Below, piece after piece: positions 33,201 to 41,539 of a stretch of 56,057 bases of DNA. The DNA lies in contig JAPPMA010000108.1 of assembly GCA_028819295.1 (NCBI GenBank), forward strand, positions 10,575-66,631, given 5' to 3'. The position numbers and the translations under genes were made by a program. This DNA is from a bacterium. GTDB taxonomy: Bacteria > Actinomycetota > Acidimicrobiia > Acidimicrobiales > Bin134. Under the pieces are notes generated by a model that saw only the letters and a list, made by a program, of their open reading frames with translations, did not search any database and was not told where the DNA came from. The first letter of the stretch is position 1, and each line of letters begins with the position of its first letter.

Positions 33201-34601
33201 ATGACTCCCCTAAAGATCGGCCAATTGTCTGTGTATTTCGGACTGTTCGATGAAGCTATGCCGGCCGGGTTCCGCCAAACGCGCCGAGACTATGCCGCCG
33301 CGGTTGGCGACATGCTGGCGGCGTACGGTGAAGTCGTTGCGCCCGGTCTGGTGGACAACCTGGACAGCGCCGCTGAAGCGAACGAAGCGTTCGTCAAAGA
33401 AGGGGTGGACGTTGTGGTCTTCGCTCCCACCATGGCGGCGCCCCCCGGATGGGCGGCGCGGGCATTGGATGGCTTGGATGTGCCGGTTGTCGTGCTAGGG
33501 GCCCAGGAGAGCGGGACTGTGCCCGACGACTACGACACCGAGACGGCCACCGCTCGCAGTCTGCCGGTGGGGCTGGTCATGTTCACCAATGTGCTTGTCC
33601 GGCGACGGCGGTCGTTCACCGCTGTGGTAGGCGAGTTGGGGTCGCCGACGCTGACAGTCTCGCTGGGCCGGGCCATGAGGGCAGCAGCGGCCGTAGCCAC
33701 CATTCGCGGCCGGCCCATTGCCCAAGTTGGCGAGGCCATCGGGGGCTACGACGATGTCATGGCCTCTGAGCAGGAGCTGGCCTTGCTGGGAGTGCGAACG
33801 GTGTCGATCACGGCCGAGAAGCTGACTGAGGCGTTCCAGTCGGTCTCGCCAACCCGGGTGAAGGCGGTTGCCGACGAGGTCCGGGCGACCGCAGACGCCG
33901 ACGCGGTTCCCCCCGAGGTCTTGGACAGGTCGTGCCAGCTGAGCGCGGCGCTGGAAGACCTGTGTGATGCCTATCGGGTTTGCGGTGGGACGGTGAACTG
34001 CCACGGGCCGGTGATGCGCTGGAACCCGGGAGTGGGAATCACCGCGTGTTTGGGCGTCACCCGGCTCAGCGAGCGGGGCATCCCGTTCTCCTGCACCGGC
34101 GATGTCCCCACGGCCATTGCGCTCTCGCTATGCAAGTCGGTGGCCGGGGCCGCGTTGTACTGCGAGCTGTATCAGATGGACTTCGCCGGAGACTGGATCC
34201 TGGTGGCCAACGGCGGGGAGGGAGATCCAACCGGCCGCGCCCCGGGGTCGGCGATACGCTTGCTGCCCGAGGACCACTATTCGGGAGAGCATGGCCCCGG
34301 TACCGCCTCGGCTTTCGAGCTGGCTGAAGGCCCGTCCACCTTGGTGAGCCTGACTCCGGCCGCAGCCGCTGTGGGCGGCTGGCTCTTAGTCGTGGCCGAG
34401 GGCGAGATCATCGGCGCACGCCATCGCCGAATGGAGGGGCCAAACGGCATGTTCCGGTTTTCTGCCGCGCCAGTGGCTGAGGCTTATCAGGCCTGGTGCC
34501 AGGCAGGCGCTACCCACCATGCGGTGCTGGTGCCCGGGGCTCGTCAAGATGATCTGGCGTGCGTTGCCGATCTGTTGGGAATTGAGCTGGCCGCGGTCTA
34601 G
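33201..34601 (+). CDS. L-fucose/L-arabinose isomerase-like protein
   Basis: 466 residues from ATG 33201 with GGAAAGGG just upstream. The arrangement matches the FucI/AraA-like fold: an N-terminal Rossmann-like domain (VDVVVFAPTMAAPPG, VPVVVLGAQESG), a middle domain (GGYDDVMASEQELALLGVRTV), and C-terminal blocks GGTVNCHGPVMRW, ITACLGVTRL, GIPFSCTGDVPTAIAL and VVAEGEIIG. Such proteins isomerise aldoses and ketoses with a divalent metal, but the usual metal-site Glu/Asp/His set is not obvious to me, so activity is unproven. It faces a paralogue at 34625-36070 tail to tail with 23 bp between stops. Confidence 0.8.
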   Translation: MTPLKIGQLSVYFGLFDEAMPAGFRQTRRDYAAAVGDMLAAYGEVVAPGLVDNLDSAAEANEAFVKEGVDVVVFAPTMAAPPGWAARALDGLDVPVVVLGAQESGTVPDDYDTETATARSLPVGLVMFTNVLVRRRRSFTAVVGELGSPTLTVSLGRAMRAAAAVATIRGRPIAQVGEAIGGYDDVMASEQELALLGVRTVSITAEKLTEAFQSVSPTRVKAVADEVRATADADAVPPEVLDRSCQLSAALEDLCDAYRVCGGTVNCHGPVMRWNPGVGITACLGVTRLSERGIPFSCTGDVPTAIALSLCKSVAGAALYCELYQMDFAGDWILVANGGEGDPTGRAPGSAIRLLPEDHYSGEHGPGTASAFELAEGPSTLVSLTPAAAAVGGWLLVVAEGEIIGARHRRMEGPNGMFRFSAAPVAEAYQAWCQAGATHHAVLVPGARQDDLACVADLLGIELAAV

Positions 34602-34624
34602 AAAGTGAAGGCGGACTGGCCGGA

Positions 34625-36070
34625 TTACACCACGGTGCAGTCAACGTTTGCGAAATTGGCTACTGCGGCCACTGCTGATGCCAAGTGCCCAGGGGAGATG
34701 GCACTGTGGTGGTTGACCCCGGAAGCCGTCCACCGGGCCCATGCTTCGGCCACTGACCCGTTGGAGAAGCGGAACACGCCTCCGACGGTGGGGTTGGCGG
34801 GCAGTTCTCGGCCGGTGATCTCCCCTTCGGCCACGACGAAGCCGAACCCTGACGGATGTTCCGGTTGGGGGGCGAACCCGACCAGCGATGCCGGCCCAGT
34901 CGGCAATTCGAAATGGGCCCGATACCCGGTGCGCTGATCGGCGTCATACCAGGGGTTGGGTCCCAGCTTCGGCACTCGGCCATCCGAGCACCAGTCCAGG
35001 TCATGCTCCCCTGAGTTGGCCACCGCCACCTCACCGGTCTTGAAGTCGATGGCCTCGATTTCGTGGTAGAGGGCCGCACCGGAAAGCTGCTTGGCCACCA
35101 GCATGGCCACTGCGGTGAGCACATCCCCGGTACACGTCCAAGGCACTCCCCGAGTGGTTTCGCAGCCCAGCCCGAAACAAGGCGTCAGTCCGGGGTCGGG
35201 TCCGAAGCGGATCTCCGGAACATGGCAGTTCATTGCTCCGGCGGCGAAATCGCCCTCTCGGTCCAGGGCCTCGAGTGCGGCCGCCAGACGAAGGGACCTG
35301 TCGAGGTCGTCCTCCGGTCCCGGTTCTATCTCAAATGAGCCGACCACCCGTTGGCGCCAAGAGGCGGCCTGGGCGTCGTCGACCGCGGCGTAGTGCCGCA
35401 GCACATCGTGTGGGGTCAGGGCTACGACTTCTATCCCCAGAGACCGCCCCAGTTCTTCGTCGTCGGCGTCGACGCATCCGTAGCCATCCAGGGGGCGGCC
35501 GACCCGAGCCAATCGAGCTCGGCGCAAGCGAGTCGCCACGGCTGCGGCTCGAAGCCGGTCGGCCACCTCGGCTGCGCCCCGCTCGCTCCCTTCGGGGGAG
35601 ACCACCAGCTCGAAAGCTCGCCGGGTCCGGTGGAGCATGTTGGTGATCATCGGAGTGCCCACGGTCGCCCCCAGAGACGTGACGTGACCAGCATTGAAGT
35701 CGGCAGGGATGACCGCCGACCTCTGCACCGCCCAGATGACGACCGGCCGAGGGAGATGATCGAGGAGGCCTAATGCATGAGAGGGAGGCACTGCCATCGA
35801 CTGAACTACCAATACAGCTTCGGGGCCGCGGGCCGCGGCCTCTTCAGCGCCGCGGACGCCCTGTTCGGGACCGTCGACCAGTCCCTGCCAAACGACATCG
35901 ATGTTCCGTTCTCCAAGGAGGTCACCCACAGACCGCAGCAGATTCTCGCGGTCACTTCGAAAATCTGGCCCGACGCTCGATTCCCAAAAATCCCAATAGG
36001 GAACGACGACTGCGGCTCTCGGCGCGGCCTTCTGGTGGTAGCCAGGCTCGCCATCGATCGGTATAGTCAT
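34625..36070 (-). CDS. L-fucose/L-arabinose isomerase-like protein (paralogue of 33201-34601)
   Basis: 481 residues from ATG 36070. It shares the order of blocks with its convergent neighbour: VLVVQSMAVPPS, GYGCVDADDEELGRSLGIEVV, GAMNCHVPEIRF, LTPCFGLGCETTRGVPWTCTGDVLTAVA, and FVVAEGEITGRELPAN near the end. The differences are large, so the duplication is old or the two were recruited separately; they might form a hetero-oligomer or handle two sugars. Operator H lies 3 bp upstream of the ATG. An alternative start 6 codons earlier (36088) would overlap the operator. Confidence 0.8.
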   Translation of the reverse strand: MTIPIDGEPGYHQKAAPRAAVVVPYWDFWESSVGPDFRSDRENLLRSVGDLLGERNIDVVWQGLVDGPEQGVRGAEEAAARGPEAVLVVQSMAVPPSHALGLLDHLPRPVVIWAVQRSAVIPADFNAGHVTSLGATVGTPMITNMLHRTRRAFELVVSPEGSERGAAEVADRLRAAAVATRLRRARLARVGRPLDGYGCVDADDEELGRSLGIEVVALTPHDVLRHYAAVDDAQAASWRQRVVGSFEIEPGPEDDLDRSLRLAAALEALDREGDFAAGAMNCHVPEIRFGPDPGLTPCFGLGCETTRGVPWTCTGDVLTAVAMLVAKQLSGAALYHEIEAIDFKTGEVAVANSGEHDLDWCSDGRVPKLGPNPWYDADQRTGYRAHFELPTGPASLVGFAPQPEHPSGFGFVVAEGEITGRELPANPTVGGVFRFSNGSVAEAWARWTASGVNHHSAISPGHLASAVAAVANFANVDCTVV

Positions 36071-36073
36071 TGC

Positions 36074-36087
36074 TGGAAACGTTACCA
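36074..36087. promoter_or_regulatory. LacI-type operator, site H
   Basis: TGGAAACGTTACCA: one mismatch to the consensus. It occupies most of the 35-bp gap between the divergent starts at 36070 and 36106, so binding should block both. Confidence 0.75.
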
Positions 36088-36105
36088 AGGAGAAGGAAAC
36101 GGCAG

Positions 36106-37224
36106 ATGTCAGAGAACAGGATCGAATTCTCCGAAGTGCTGGGGCGACGGGTCCGCCTGGGGCCCTGGGAAGATCAGAAGATCTCGACTTATCGAAAGAT
36201 AATAGAGAGCATTGACCAGGGGGATTGGGAGACAGCGGCCGATCTTGCCGACTACTTCACCGACGAGGCCAACGTCTGCTTCACCCTCTACCGCCAATGG
36301 ATCAATGATTTGCGCGGGTTTCTGCGGGATAGCGGTGCATCCGCTGAAGAGGTGGCATCCATTGATGCCGATGTTCAATCCAAGCTCACCTGCCCCGACG
36401 GACGGGAGTGGAATGCCCACCGCCATTGGGACCAGTACCGAGATGAACAGCGCCGACTCTTGGCCACCATCTACCGGGAAGATGCCGAGCAGGCCCGAGA
36501 GCACCTGGCGACCATGAAGGAGACCTGGCGCCAGACCCACGACCGTGATGTGGATCACACATATGGGCTCATGTCAGCCATTCAGGCCCGCCACGGAGCC
36601 CAGGGCATCGCCGATATGTACCAACGGGTGCTCGTGCCGCTCTTCTCGTGGCGGTACAACAAGTTCGATATCGACCAGCATCCGTGGGACGAGGCGTTGG
36701 AGACGCTGATGCTGGTGGCCTGCGAAGCCATGAGAGGCCATTTGGTCGGACCGGAGCGCACCGGTGACTTTGAACTGATCGAGGCCGATGACCGCTTCAT
36801 CCTGCGGTTCGATCCCTGCGGGTCGGGTCAGCGGATTGTCCGCGGCGACTGGATCGAAGACACCCCGGCCCGGATAGAGCCCCCCTACAACTGGGAGGTG
36901 GCAAAAGAGGAGGCATCTTGGAACCACTTCACAAAGGGGGTCTGCCTCTATTGCGCCCACTGCATTGTGCTGATGGAAGAACTGCCCATCGACCGCTTCG
37001 GCTATCCGGTGCGAGTGATCGACCCGCCGGTGTACCCCGACACCGACCCTGACCCTGAGGTGCGTCAGAAGTGTCAATGGCAGATGTTCAAGGATCCCAC
37101 CACCGTTCCTGAGGAGTATTACCTTCGGGTGGGCCGGAAAAAGCCCAAAGTATTCGGGTCGAGCAACTTTGATGCCCCCGAACTGCCCGACGCCGGAGCA
37201 CTCGGGCTCCCTGGCACAGGCTGA
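36106..37224 (+). CDS. Uncharacterised protein with CxYCAHC motif (paralogue of 13273-14388)
   Basis: 372 residues from ATG 36106, with GGAGAAGG upstream. Family not recognised. It repeats the block order of the 13273-14388 protein: IDQGDWETAADLADYFTDEA in the N-terminal helical part, a second helical region ending EAMRGHLVGPERTGD, then FDPCGSGQR, GVCLYCAHC, GYPVRVIDPP, and a C-terminal CQWQMFKDPTTVPEEYYLRVG. The Cys/His cluster suggests metal or cofactor binding, and the lack of a signal peptide suggests a cytoplasmic enzyme. It begins an operon with the zinc alcohol dehydrogenase 5 bp downstream. Both copies fall under LacI-type sites (H and A), tying the family to this pathway. Confidence 0.85.
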   Translation: MSENRIEFSEVLGRRVRLGPWEDQKISTYRKIIESIDQGDWETAADLADYFTDEANVCFTLYRQWINDLRGFLRDSGASAEEVASIDADVQSKLTCPDGREWNAHRHWDQYRDEQRRLLATIYREDAEQAREHLATMKETWRQTHDRDVDHTYGLMSAIQARHGAQGIADMYQRVLVPLFSWRYNKFDIDQHPWDEALETLMLVACEAMRGHLVGPERTGDFELIEADDRFILRFDPCGSGQRIVRGDWIEDTPARIEPPYNWEVAKEEASWNHFTKGVCLYCAHCIVLMEELPIDRFGYPVRVIDPPVYPDTDPDPEVRQKCQWQMFKDPTTVPEEYYLRVGRKKPKVFGSSNFDAPELPDAGALGLPGTG

Positions 37225-37229
37225 CCTTC

Positions 37230-38252
37230 ATGAAGGCAGCAGTGCTTCGCGGCTATGGAGAACCCCTGGAGCTGGTCGAGCGCGAGCCGCTAGTGCCCGG
37301 CACCGGCCAAGTGGTGGTTGAGGTCAAGGCCTGCGGCGTCTGCGGCAGCGACGTGTTCCTTCGCAAGGGAGGGTTCGACTCGGTGCTGCCGATTGTGCCC
37401 GGTCACGAGGCATCCGGCGTGGTGGCTCGTGTCGGCCCCGACGTGGAAGGTCTACGGGTTGGCGATCCGGTAGCCGCCTACTACATCGAGCACTGCGGGC
37501 AATGCCCCCTGTGCGTTCAGGGGCGGGTGAACATGTGCTTGTCTGTGCGGCGCATGGGGGTGGAGTTCGACGGGGCCTTTGCCGGCGAAGTGCTGATTCC
37601 GGCGCGCAACGCCATAGCAGTAGAGCCGGGCGACGATCTTGCCGCGGTGGCGGTGCTGACCGACGCGGTTGCCACTCCGTACCACGCCCTGGTCCGCGTG
37701 GCCGGAGTTGAGCCGGGGATGACGGTTGTCGTGCTGGGGGTGGGGGGAATCGGCTCAAACGCGGTGCAGTTGGCTGCTCACCTTGGCTGCGAAGTGATCG
37801 CGGTGAGCCGCTCGCCGGCCAAGCTGGACCTCGCGGAGCAACTCGGGGCTCGGGCCGTGGTTTCGGCCGCGGATGGCGAGGGCAGGATGCTCGACGGAAT
37901 CAGACAGGCTTGCAGCCCAGCCGGGCCCCAGGTTGTGGTCCAGACGGTGGGATCAGCGGATGTGGACTCCCAGGCGCTAGAAGCGGTGGGCATCGGGGGC
38001 AAGGTATTGCTCATCGGGGCCAGCATGGAGCCGTTCTCCGTTCGGGCGGTGGATCTCATCTGGAAGGAGGCGTCCGTCCACGGTTCGCGGGGTTTCGTGC
38101 CCGATGATATTCGCGAGGTTTTGGATCTCTACCGACACGGTGCGGTACGCGTCGACCACTTGTTGCGCAGGCAGCGACCGCTTGAGGAGGCAAACCAGGC
38201 CCTCGACGAGCTTGAAGCCGGCCAAGTGCTCCGGTCGGTGTTGATCCCCTAG
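37230..38252 (+). CDS. Zinc-dependent alcohol/polyol dehydrogenase (MDR family)
   Basis: 340 residues. Catalytic zinc site Cys38 with GHE at 58-60; structural zinc Cys89, Cys92, Cys95 and Cys103; Rossmann motif VVLGVGGIGSNAVQLAAHLG near residue 170. Sorbitol/threonine-dehydrogenase-like medium-chain enzyme, oxidising a secondary alcohol with NAD(P). It is cotranscribed with the CxYCAHC gene. Its TAG stop falls inside CTAGTGGTGTGTCCC, a sequence that recurs at 50896 and resembles the MITE end, so the C-terminus may have been trimmed by an insertion. Confidence 0.92.
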   Translation: MKAAVLRGYGEPLELVEREPLVPGTGQVVVEVKACGVCGSDVFLRKGGFDSVLPIVPGHEASGVVARVGPDVEGLRVGDPVAAYYIEHCGQCPLCVQGRVNMCLSVRRMGVEFDGAFAGEVLIPARNAIAVEPGDDLAAVAVLTDAVATPYHALVRVAGVEPGMTVVVLGVGGIGSNAVQLAAHLGCEVIAVSRSPAKLDLAEQLGARAVVSAADGEGRMLDGIRQACSPAGPQVVVQTVGSADVDSQALEAVGIGGKVLLIGASMEPFSVRAVDLIWKEASVHGSRGFVPDDIREVLDLYRHGAVRVDHLLRRQRPLEEANQALDELEAGQVLRSVLIP

Positions 38253-38263
38253 TGGTGTGTCCC
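38249..38263. repeat. Solo copy of a transposon-end-like sequence
   Basis: CTAGTGGTGTGTCCC at 38249-38263 differs by one base from 50896-50910 and shares its first eight bases plus GTC with the MITE end at 13024. No matching inverted end is found within several hundred bases, so it is at most a remnant. Confidence 0.4.
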
Positions 38264-38265
38264 CG

Positions 38266-38364
38266 CGGTTGGAGCGGGTCGAGTACGAGTTCTGGCCGAT
38301 GGGCATGGGGTTCACCGGCGGCGATCTGGCCCGGGCTTTCTATCTGGAGCAGTATCCGCTCTAG
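38266..38364 (+). pseudogene. Short C-terminal remnant of an unidentified gene
   Basis: Between the transposon-end-like sequence and the next gene, the plus strand encodes 32 residues ending at TAG 38364 (including EYEFWPMGMGFTGGDLARAF and LEQYPL). It has protein-like composition but no start codon, so it looks like the tail of a lost gene. I cannot name the family. It overlaps the 3' end of the ligase gene by four bases. Confidence 0.35.
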
Positions 38365-39860
38365 CCCAGCAGGTGCTTCTGCACCTTGCCCAGGGCGTTG
38401 CGGGGGAGTTCTTCGACGAGGTGGAGGAGGCGGGGGTGTTTGAAGTCGGCGCACACGCCTTCTAGGTGGGATCGCAGATCTTTCAGCTTTGGGGACTTGC
38501 CAGGGGCGGGTACTACCCAGGCGGTGACCTGCTCGCCCCATTCTTCGTCGGGGGTCCCGGTGATGGCTACATCGTCGACTTCGGGGTGGGAGCGCAGGGC
38601 GTCCTCTACTTCGCGGGGGTAGACGTTCAGGCCTCCGGAGATCACCAATTCCTTGGCCCGGCCCCGCAGCCGTAGATAGCCGTCCTCGTCGAACTCACCG
38701 AGGTCGCCGGTGCGGAACCAGCCATCTTGGTCAAATGCCTCCTCGGTGGCCTCGGGGCGGCGCCAGTATCCGGCAAATACGTTTGGCCCCCGCACCATCA
38801 CTTCGCCACTGTCGGGAGCCAACCGCAGCTCCACGCCGGGGAGGGGGAATCCCACTGTTCCGGCGCGGCGCTCCTGGTCGTAGGGATTGGACACCAGCAT
38901 GATGGTCTCGGTCATGCCGTAGCGCTCCAGCACCCGCACTCCGGCGGCCTCTTGCAGGCGGCGATGCAGATCGGCCGACAGGGGAGCGGAGCCGGCTACG
39001 CATAATCGCAGCCGGGAAAGCTCCCCGGTCCTGTCCGATTGGGCCAGCCGGGTGTACATGGTGGGCACGCCGAAGAACAGGGTGGCGTCGTGGGCTTGGG
39101 CTGCATCCAGCACGGCGTCGGGGGAGAACCCATCGAGCAGCACTGCGGAAGCGCCGGTCAAGAGAGTGCCATGCAGGCCGACGCCTAGGCCGTGCATGTG
39201 AAATAGGGGCAGCGCCAGAACTAGGCGGTCGTCAGGCGTCCACCGCCAGGCAATGCGCACCGACTCGGCCCCGGCCAGCAAGTTACCGTGGGTCAGCACC
39301 GCTCCTTTGGGCACTCCAGTGGTTCCCGATGTATAGCCCAGCAGTGCGGGATCGCCGGCGGAGAGCTGGTCAAGACTGGGAGCCTGGCCCTCGTCGATGT
39401 CCAGCCGGGGGGATACCACGGTCATCTCGGGGGCAAGCTCGGCCAGCCACCGCACCCATTCGGGCTTGTCCACCACCGCGGCCCGAGGATCGGCGTCCCC
39501 CACGATGTGGGCCAACTCGGCCTGCTGGTAGGCCCCGTTCACCGGCACCACGATCAGCCCCAACCGCAGGGCAGCTATATGAGCCACCACCAAATCGACC
39601 GACGCCGCGGCCGAGAGGATGATCCGGTCGCCCTTGCGAAGTCCTGCACCGTAGAGCCGCCCGGCTGCGGCCTTCGTACGCTGAGCCAGGTCGCCCCTTG
39701 TGATCCACCCAGTTCCCGGGTCCCACAACGTCGGCTTGGATGCCCCGGAAGCCCAGCGCTTGCTCCATGCCGCTGGCAGGCTGATTTCGTCCAACAAGTC
39801 CCCGCCATCGGGGTCGACCCCCCTTGGGAAGTGGACAGCATCGGCTCGGGCAGTGCTCAC
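38361..39860 (-). CDS. Acyl-CoA synthetase (AMP-forming)
   Basis: 499 residues from GTG 39860. ANL motifs: LLGYTSGTTGVPKGAVLTHGN near residue 155, RYGMTETIMLVSN near 310, GWFRTGDLGEFDEDGYL near 375, GRAKELVISGGLNVYP and the C-terminal LPRNALGKVQK with the adenylation Lys. The pattern resembles malonyl-CoA/long-chain ligases (MatB-like). Divergent from another acyl-CoA ligase, with only 11 bp between the two start codons. Confidence 0.9.
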   Translation of the reverse strand: MSTARADAVHFPRGVDPDGGDLLDEISLPAAWSKRWASGASKPTLWDPGTGWITRGDLAQRTKAAAGRLYGAGLRKGDRIILSAAASVDLVVAHIAALRLGLIVVPVNGAYQQAELAHIVGDADPRAAVVDKPEWVRWLAELAPEMTVVSPRLDIDEGQAPSLDQLSAGDPALLGYTSGTTGVPKGAVLTHGNLLAGAESVRIAWRWTPDDRLVLALPLFHMHGLGVGLHGTLLTGASAVLLDGFSPDAVLDAAQAHDATLFFGVPTMYTRLAQSDRTGELSRLRLCVAGSAPLSADLHRRLQEAAGVRVLERYGMTETIMLVSNPYDQERRAGTVGFPLPGVELRLAPDSGEVMVRGPNVFAGYWRRPEATEEAFDQDGWFRTGDLGEFDEDGYLRLRGRAKELVISGGLNVYPREVEDALRSHPEVDDVAITGTPDEEWGEQVTAWVVPAPGKSPKLKDLRSHLEGVCADFKHPRLLHLVEELPRNALGKVQKHLLG

Positions 39861-39871
39861 GACTCACGATA

Positions 39872-41515
39872 ATGTCACTCCCCGTGCCCTTGAACCTGGC
39901 CACAGCGTGGGAAGCGGCTGCGGAGGTGGTGCCGGACGCTGACGCGGTGGTGTGCGATCCGGTGACACGGACATGGCGAGAGTTCGAGGATCGGGCCGCT
40001 CGACTAGCGACTGCTCTGGGAGAACTCGGCATCTGTGCGGGCGACAACGTGGGGTTGTACCTGTACAACGGCAATCCCTACTCCGAGATCACCTTCGGGT
40101 CGTTCAAGTCGAGGGTTGCCCCCTGCAATGTGAATTACCGCTACCTGGCGGGGGAGTTGCGCCATCTGTTGGAGGACGCTGACGCCAAGGCGGTGTTCTT
40201 CTCTCCCGAGCTGGCCGACCGGGTGGACGAGGCCAGAGCAGACCTTCCCCTGTTGCGGGCGGCTGTCCAGGTGGGCGGGGCGGGCGATCCAGTGCCCGAC
40301 TGGGCGTTGGACTACGAGCAGGTGATCGCCGGCCACGAACCGGCTCCGCCCATCGACCGCAGCTCCGACGACCTTTGGATCCTCTACACCGGCGGCACCA
40401 CCGGCAATCCCAAGGGGGTCATGTGGCCCCACAGCTCGCTGATCGGCGCCATGGCCCCCAACTTCAAGGCGTTGAAGCTGCCGGTCCCGGAGAATCTGGA
40501 GCAGGTTAAGTCCAACATCGCCGCCATCTACGACAGCAACCGGGTGTCCCGTCAGCTTGCCGCCTCTCCGCTGATGCACGGCACGGCCAGCATCGTGTCG
40601 CTGTCGACCTTCACCCAGGGCGGGTCGGTGATCACCATGGCCGAGCGCAGCTTCGACGCCGACGCGCTGTGGCGCTGTGTAGCGCGCGACCGGGCATCGG
40701 TGCTCACCATCGTGGGCGACGCCTTCGGCCGACCCATGGCAAAGGCGCTGGACGCAGCCGCCGCCCGGGGCGAGCCCTACGACCTGTCGTCGGTGTTCAT
40801 GATCATGTCGTCGGGGGTGATCTGGAGCCAGCCTGCCAAAGAGGCCTTGCTGGTGCACAAAAACATGAAACTGGTGGACTCCTTGGGCTCCAGTGAGGGC
40901 ACCGGTACCGGTATGAGGATCAGCGACCGGGAGGGCGGATCAGCAACCGCTCGGTTCACCCTGGGGGAAAACGCCGCGGTGTTCGACGAGGACGGCCTCC
41001 CGGTCGAGCCGGGCTCAGGGCAGCAGGGCATGGTGGCGGTAGGCGGCCCCATCCCCATCGGCTACTACAAGGACCCGGAGAAGACGGCAGCCACGTTTCG
41101 CACTATCGGCGGGCGGCGCTGGTCGGTGCCTGGGGATTGGGCCACTGTTGAAGCCGATGGAACCATCACGCTGCTGGGCCGGGGCTCTGCCTGCATCAAC
41201 AGCGCGGGAGAGAAGATCTATCCCGAGGAAGTGGAAGAGGCGGTGAAGGCCCATCCCGCAGTGGCCGACTGCCTGGTAGTGGGAGTGCCCGATCCGAAGT
41301 GGGGCGAGGCTGTCACTGCGGTGGTGCAGTTAGCCGGCAACCCGGCGTCTCAAGCGGTGGGCGACGACGAGGTCATTGCCGACGCCCGCACCCGCTTGGC
41401 GGCCTACAAGCTCCCCAAGTCGCTCATCCGGGCCGATGCCGTCCAGCGTGGAGCCAATGGCAAGCCCGACTACCAGTGGGCTAAGCAGTTCGCCCTCGAC
41501 TCTCTGTCGGAGTAG
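39872..41515 (+). CDS. Acyl-CoA synthetase (AMP-forming), FadD-type
   Basis: 547 residues from ATG 39872. P-loop LWILYTGGTTGNPKGVMWPH near residue 170, a helical insertion QVKSNIAAIYDSNRVSRQ, MIMSSGVIWSQPAKEALL, and LGRGSACINSAGEKIYPEEV near 450; C-terminal Lys in RGANGKPDYQW. These features match the actinobacterial FadD19/FadD3-like ligases for steroid or branched-chain acyl groups, though the substrate is not established. The longer frame from 39824 overlaps the divergent gene and is not used. Followed 24 bp later by the dioxygenase gene. Confidence 0.9.
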   Translation: MSLPVPLNLATAWEAAAEVVPDADAVVCDPVTRTWREFEDRAARLATALGELGICAGDNVGLYLYNGNPYSEITFGSFKSRVAPCNVNYRYLAGELRHLLEDADAKAVFFSPELADRVDEARADLPLLRAAVQVGGAGDPVPDWALDYEQVIAGHEPAPPIDRSSDDLWILYTGGTTGNPKGVMWPHSSLIGAMAPNFKALKLPVPENLEQVKSNIAAIYDSNRVSRQLAASPLMHGTASIVSLSTFTQGGSVITMAERSFDADALWRCVARDRASVLTIVGDAFGRPMAKALDAAAARGEPYDLSSVFMIMSSGVIWSQPAKEALLVHKNMKLVDSLGSSEGTGTGMRISDREGGSATARFTLGENAAVFDEDGLPVEPGSGQQGMVAVGGPIPIGYYKDPEKTAATFRTIGGRRWSVPGDWATVEADGTITLLGRGSACINSAGEKIYPEEVEEAVKAHPAVADCLVVGVPDPKWGEAVTAVVQLAGNPASQAVGDDEVIADARTRLAAYKLPKSLIRADAVQRGANGKPDYQWAKQFALDSLSE

Positions 41516-41539
41516 GCCCCGATCTGGAAACATAGAGCC

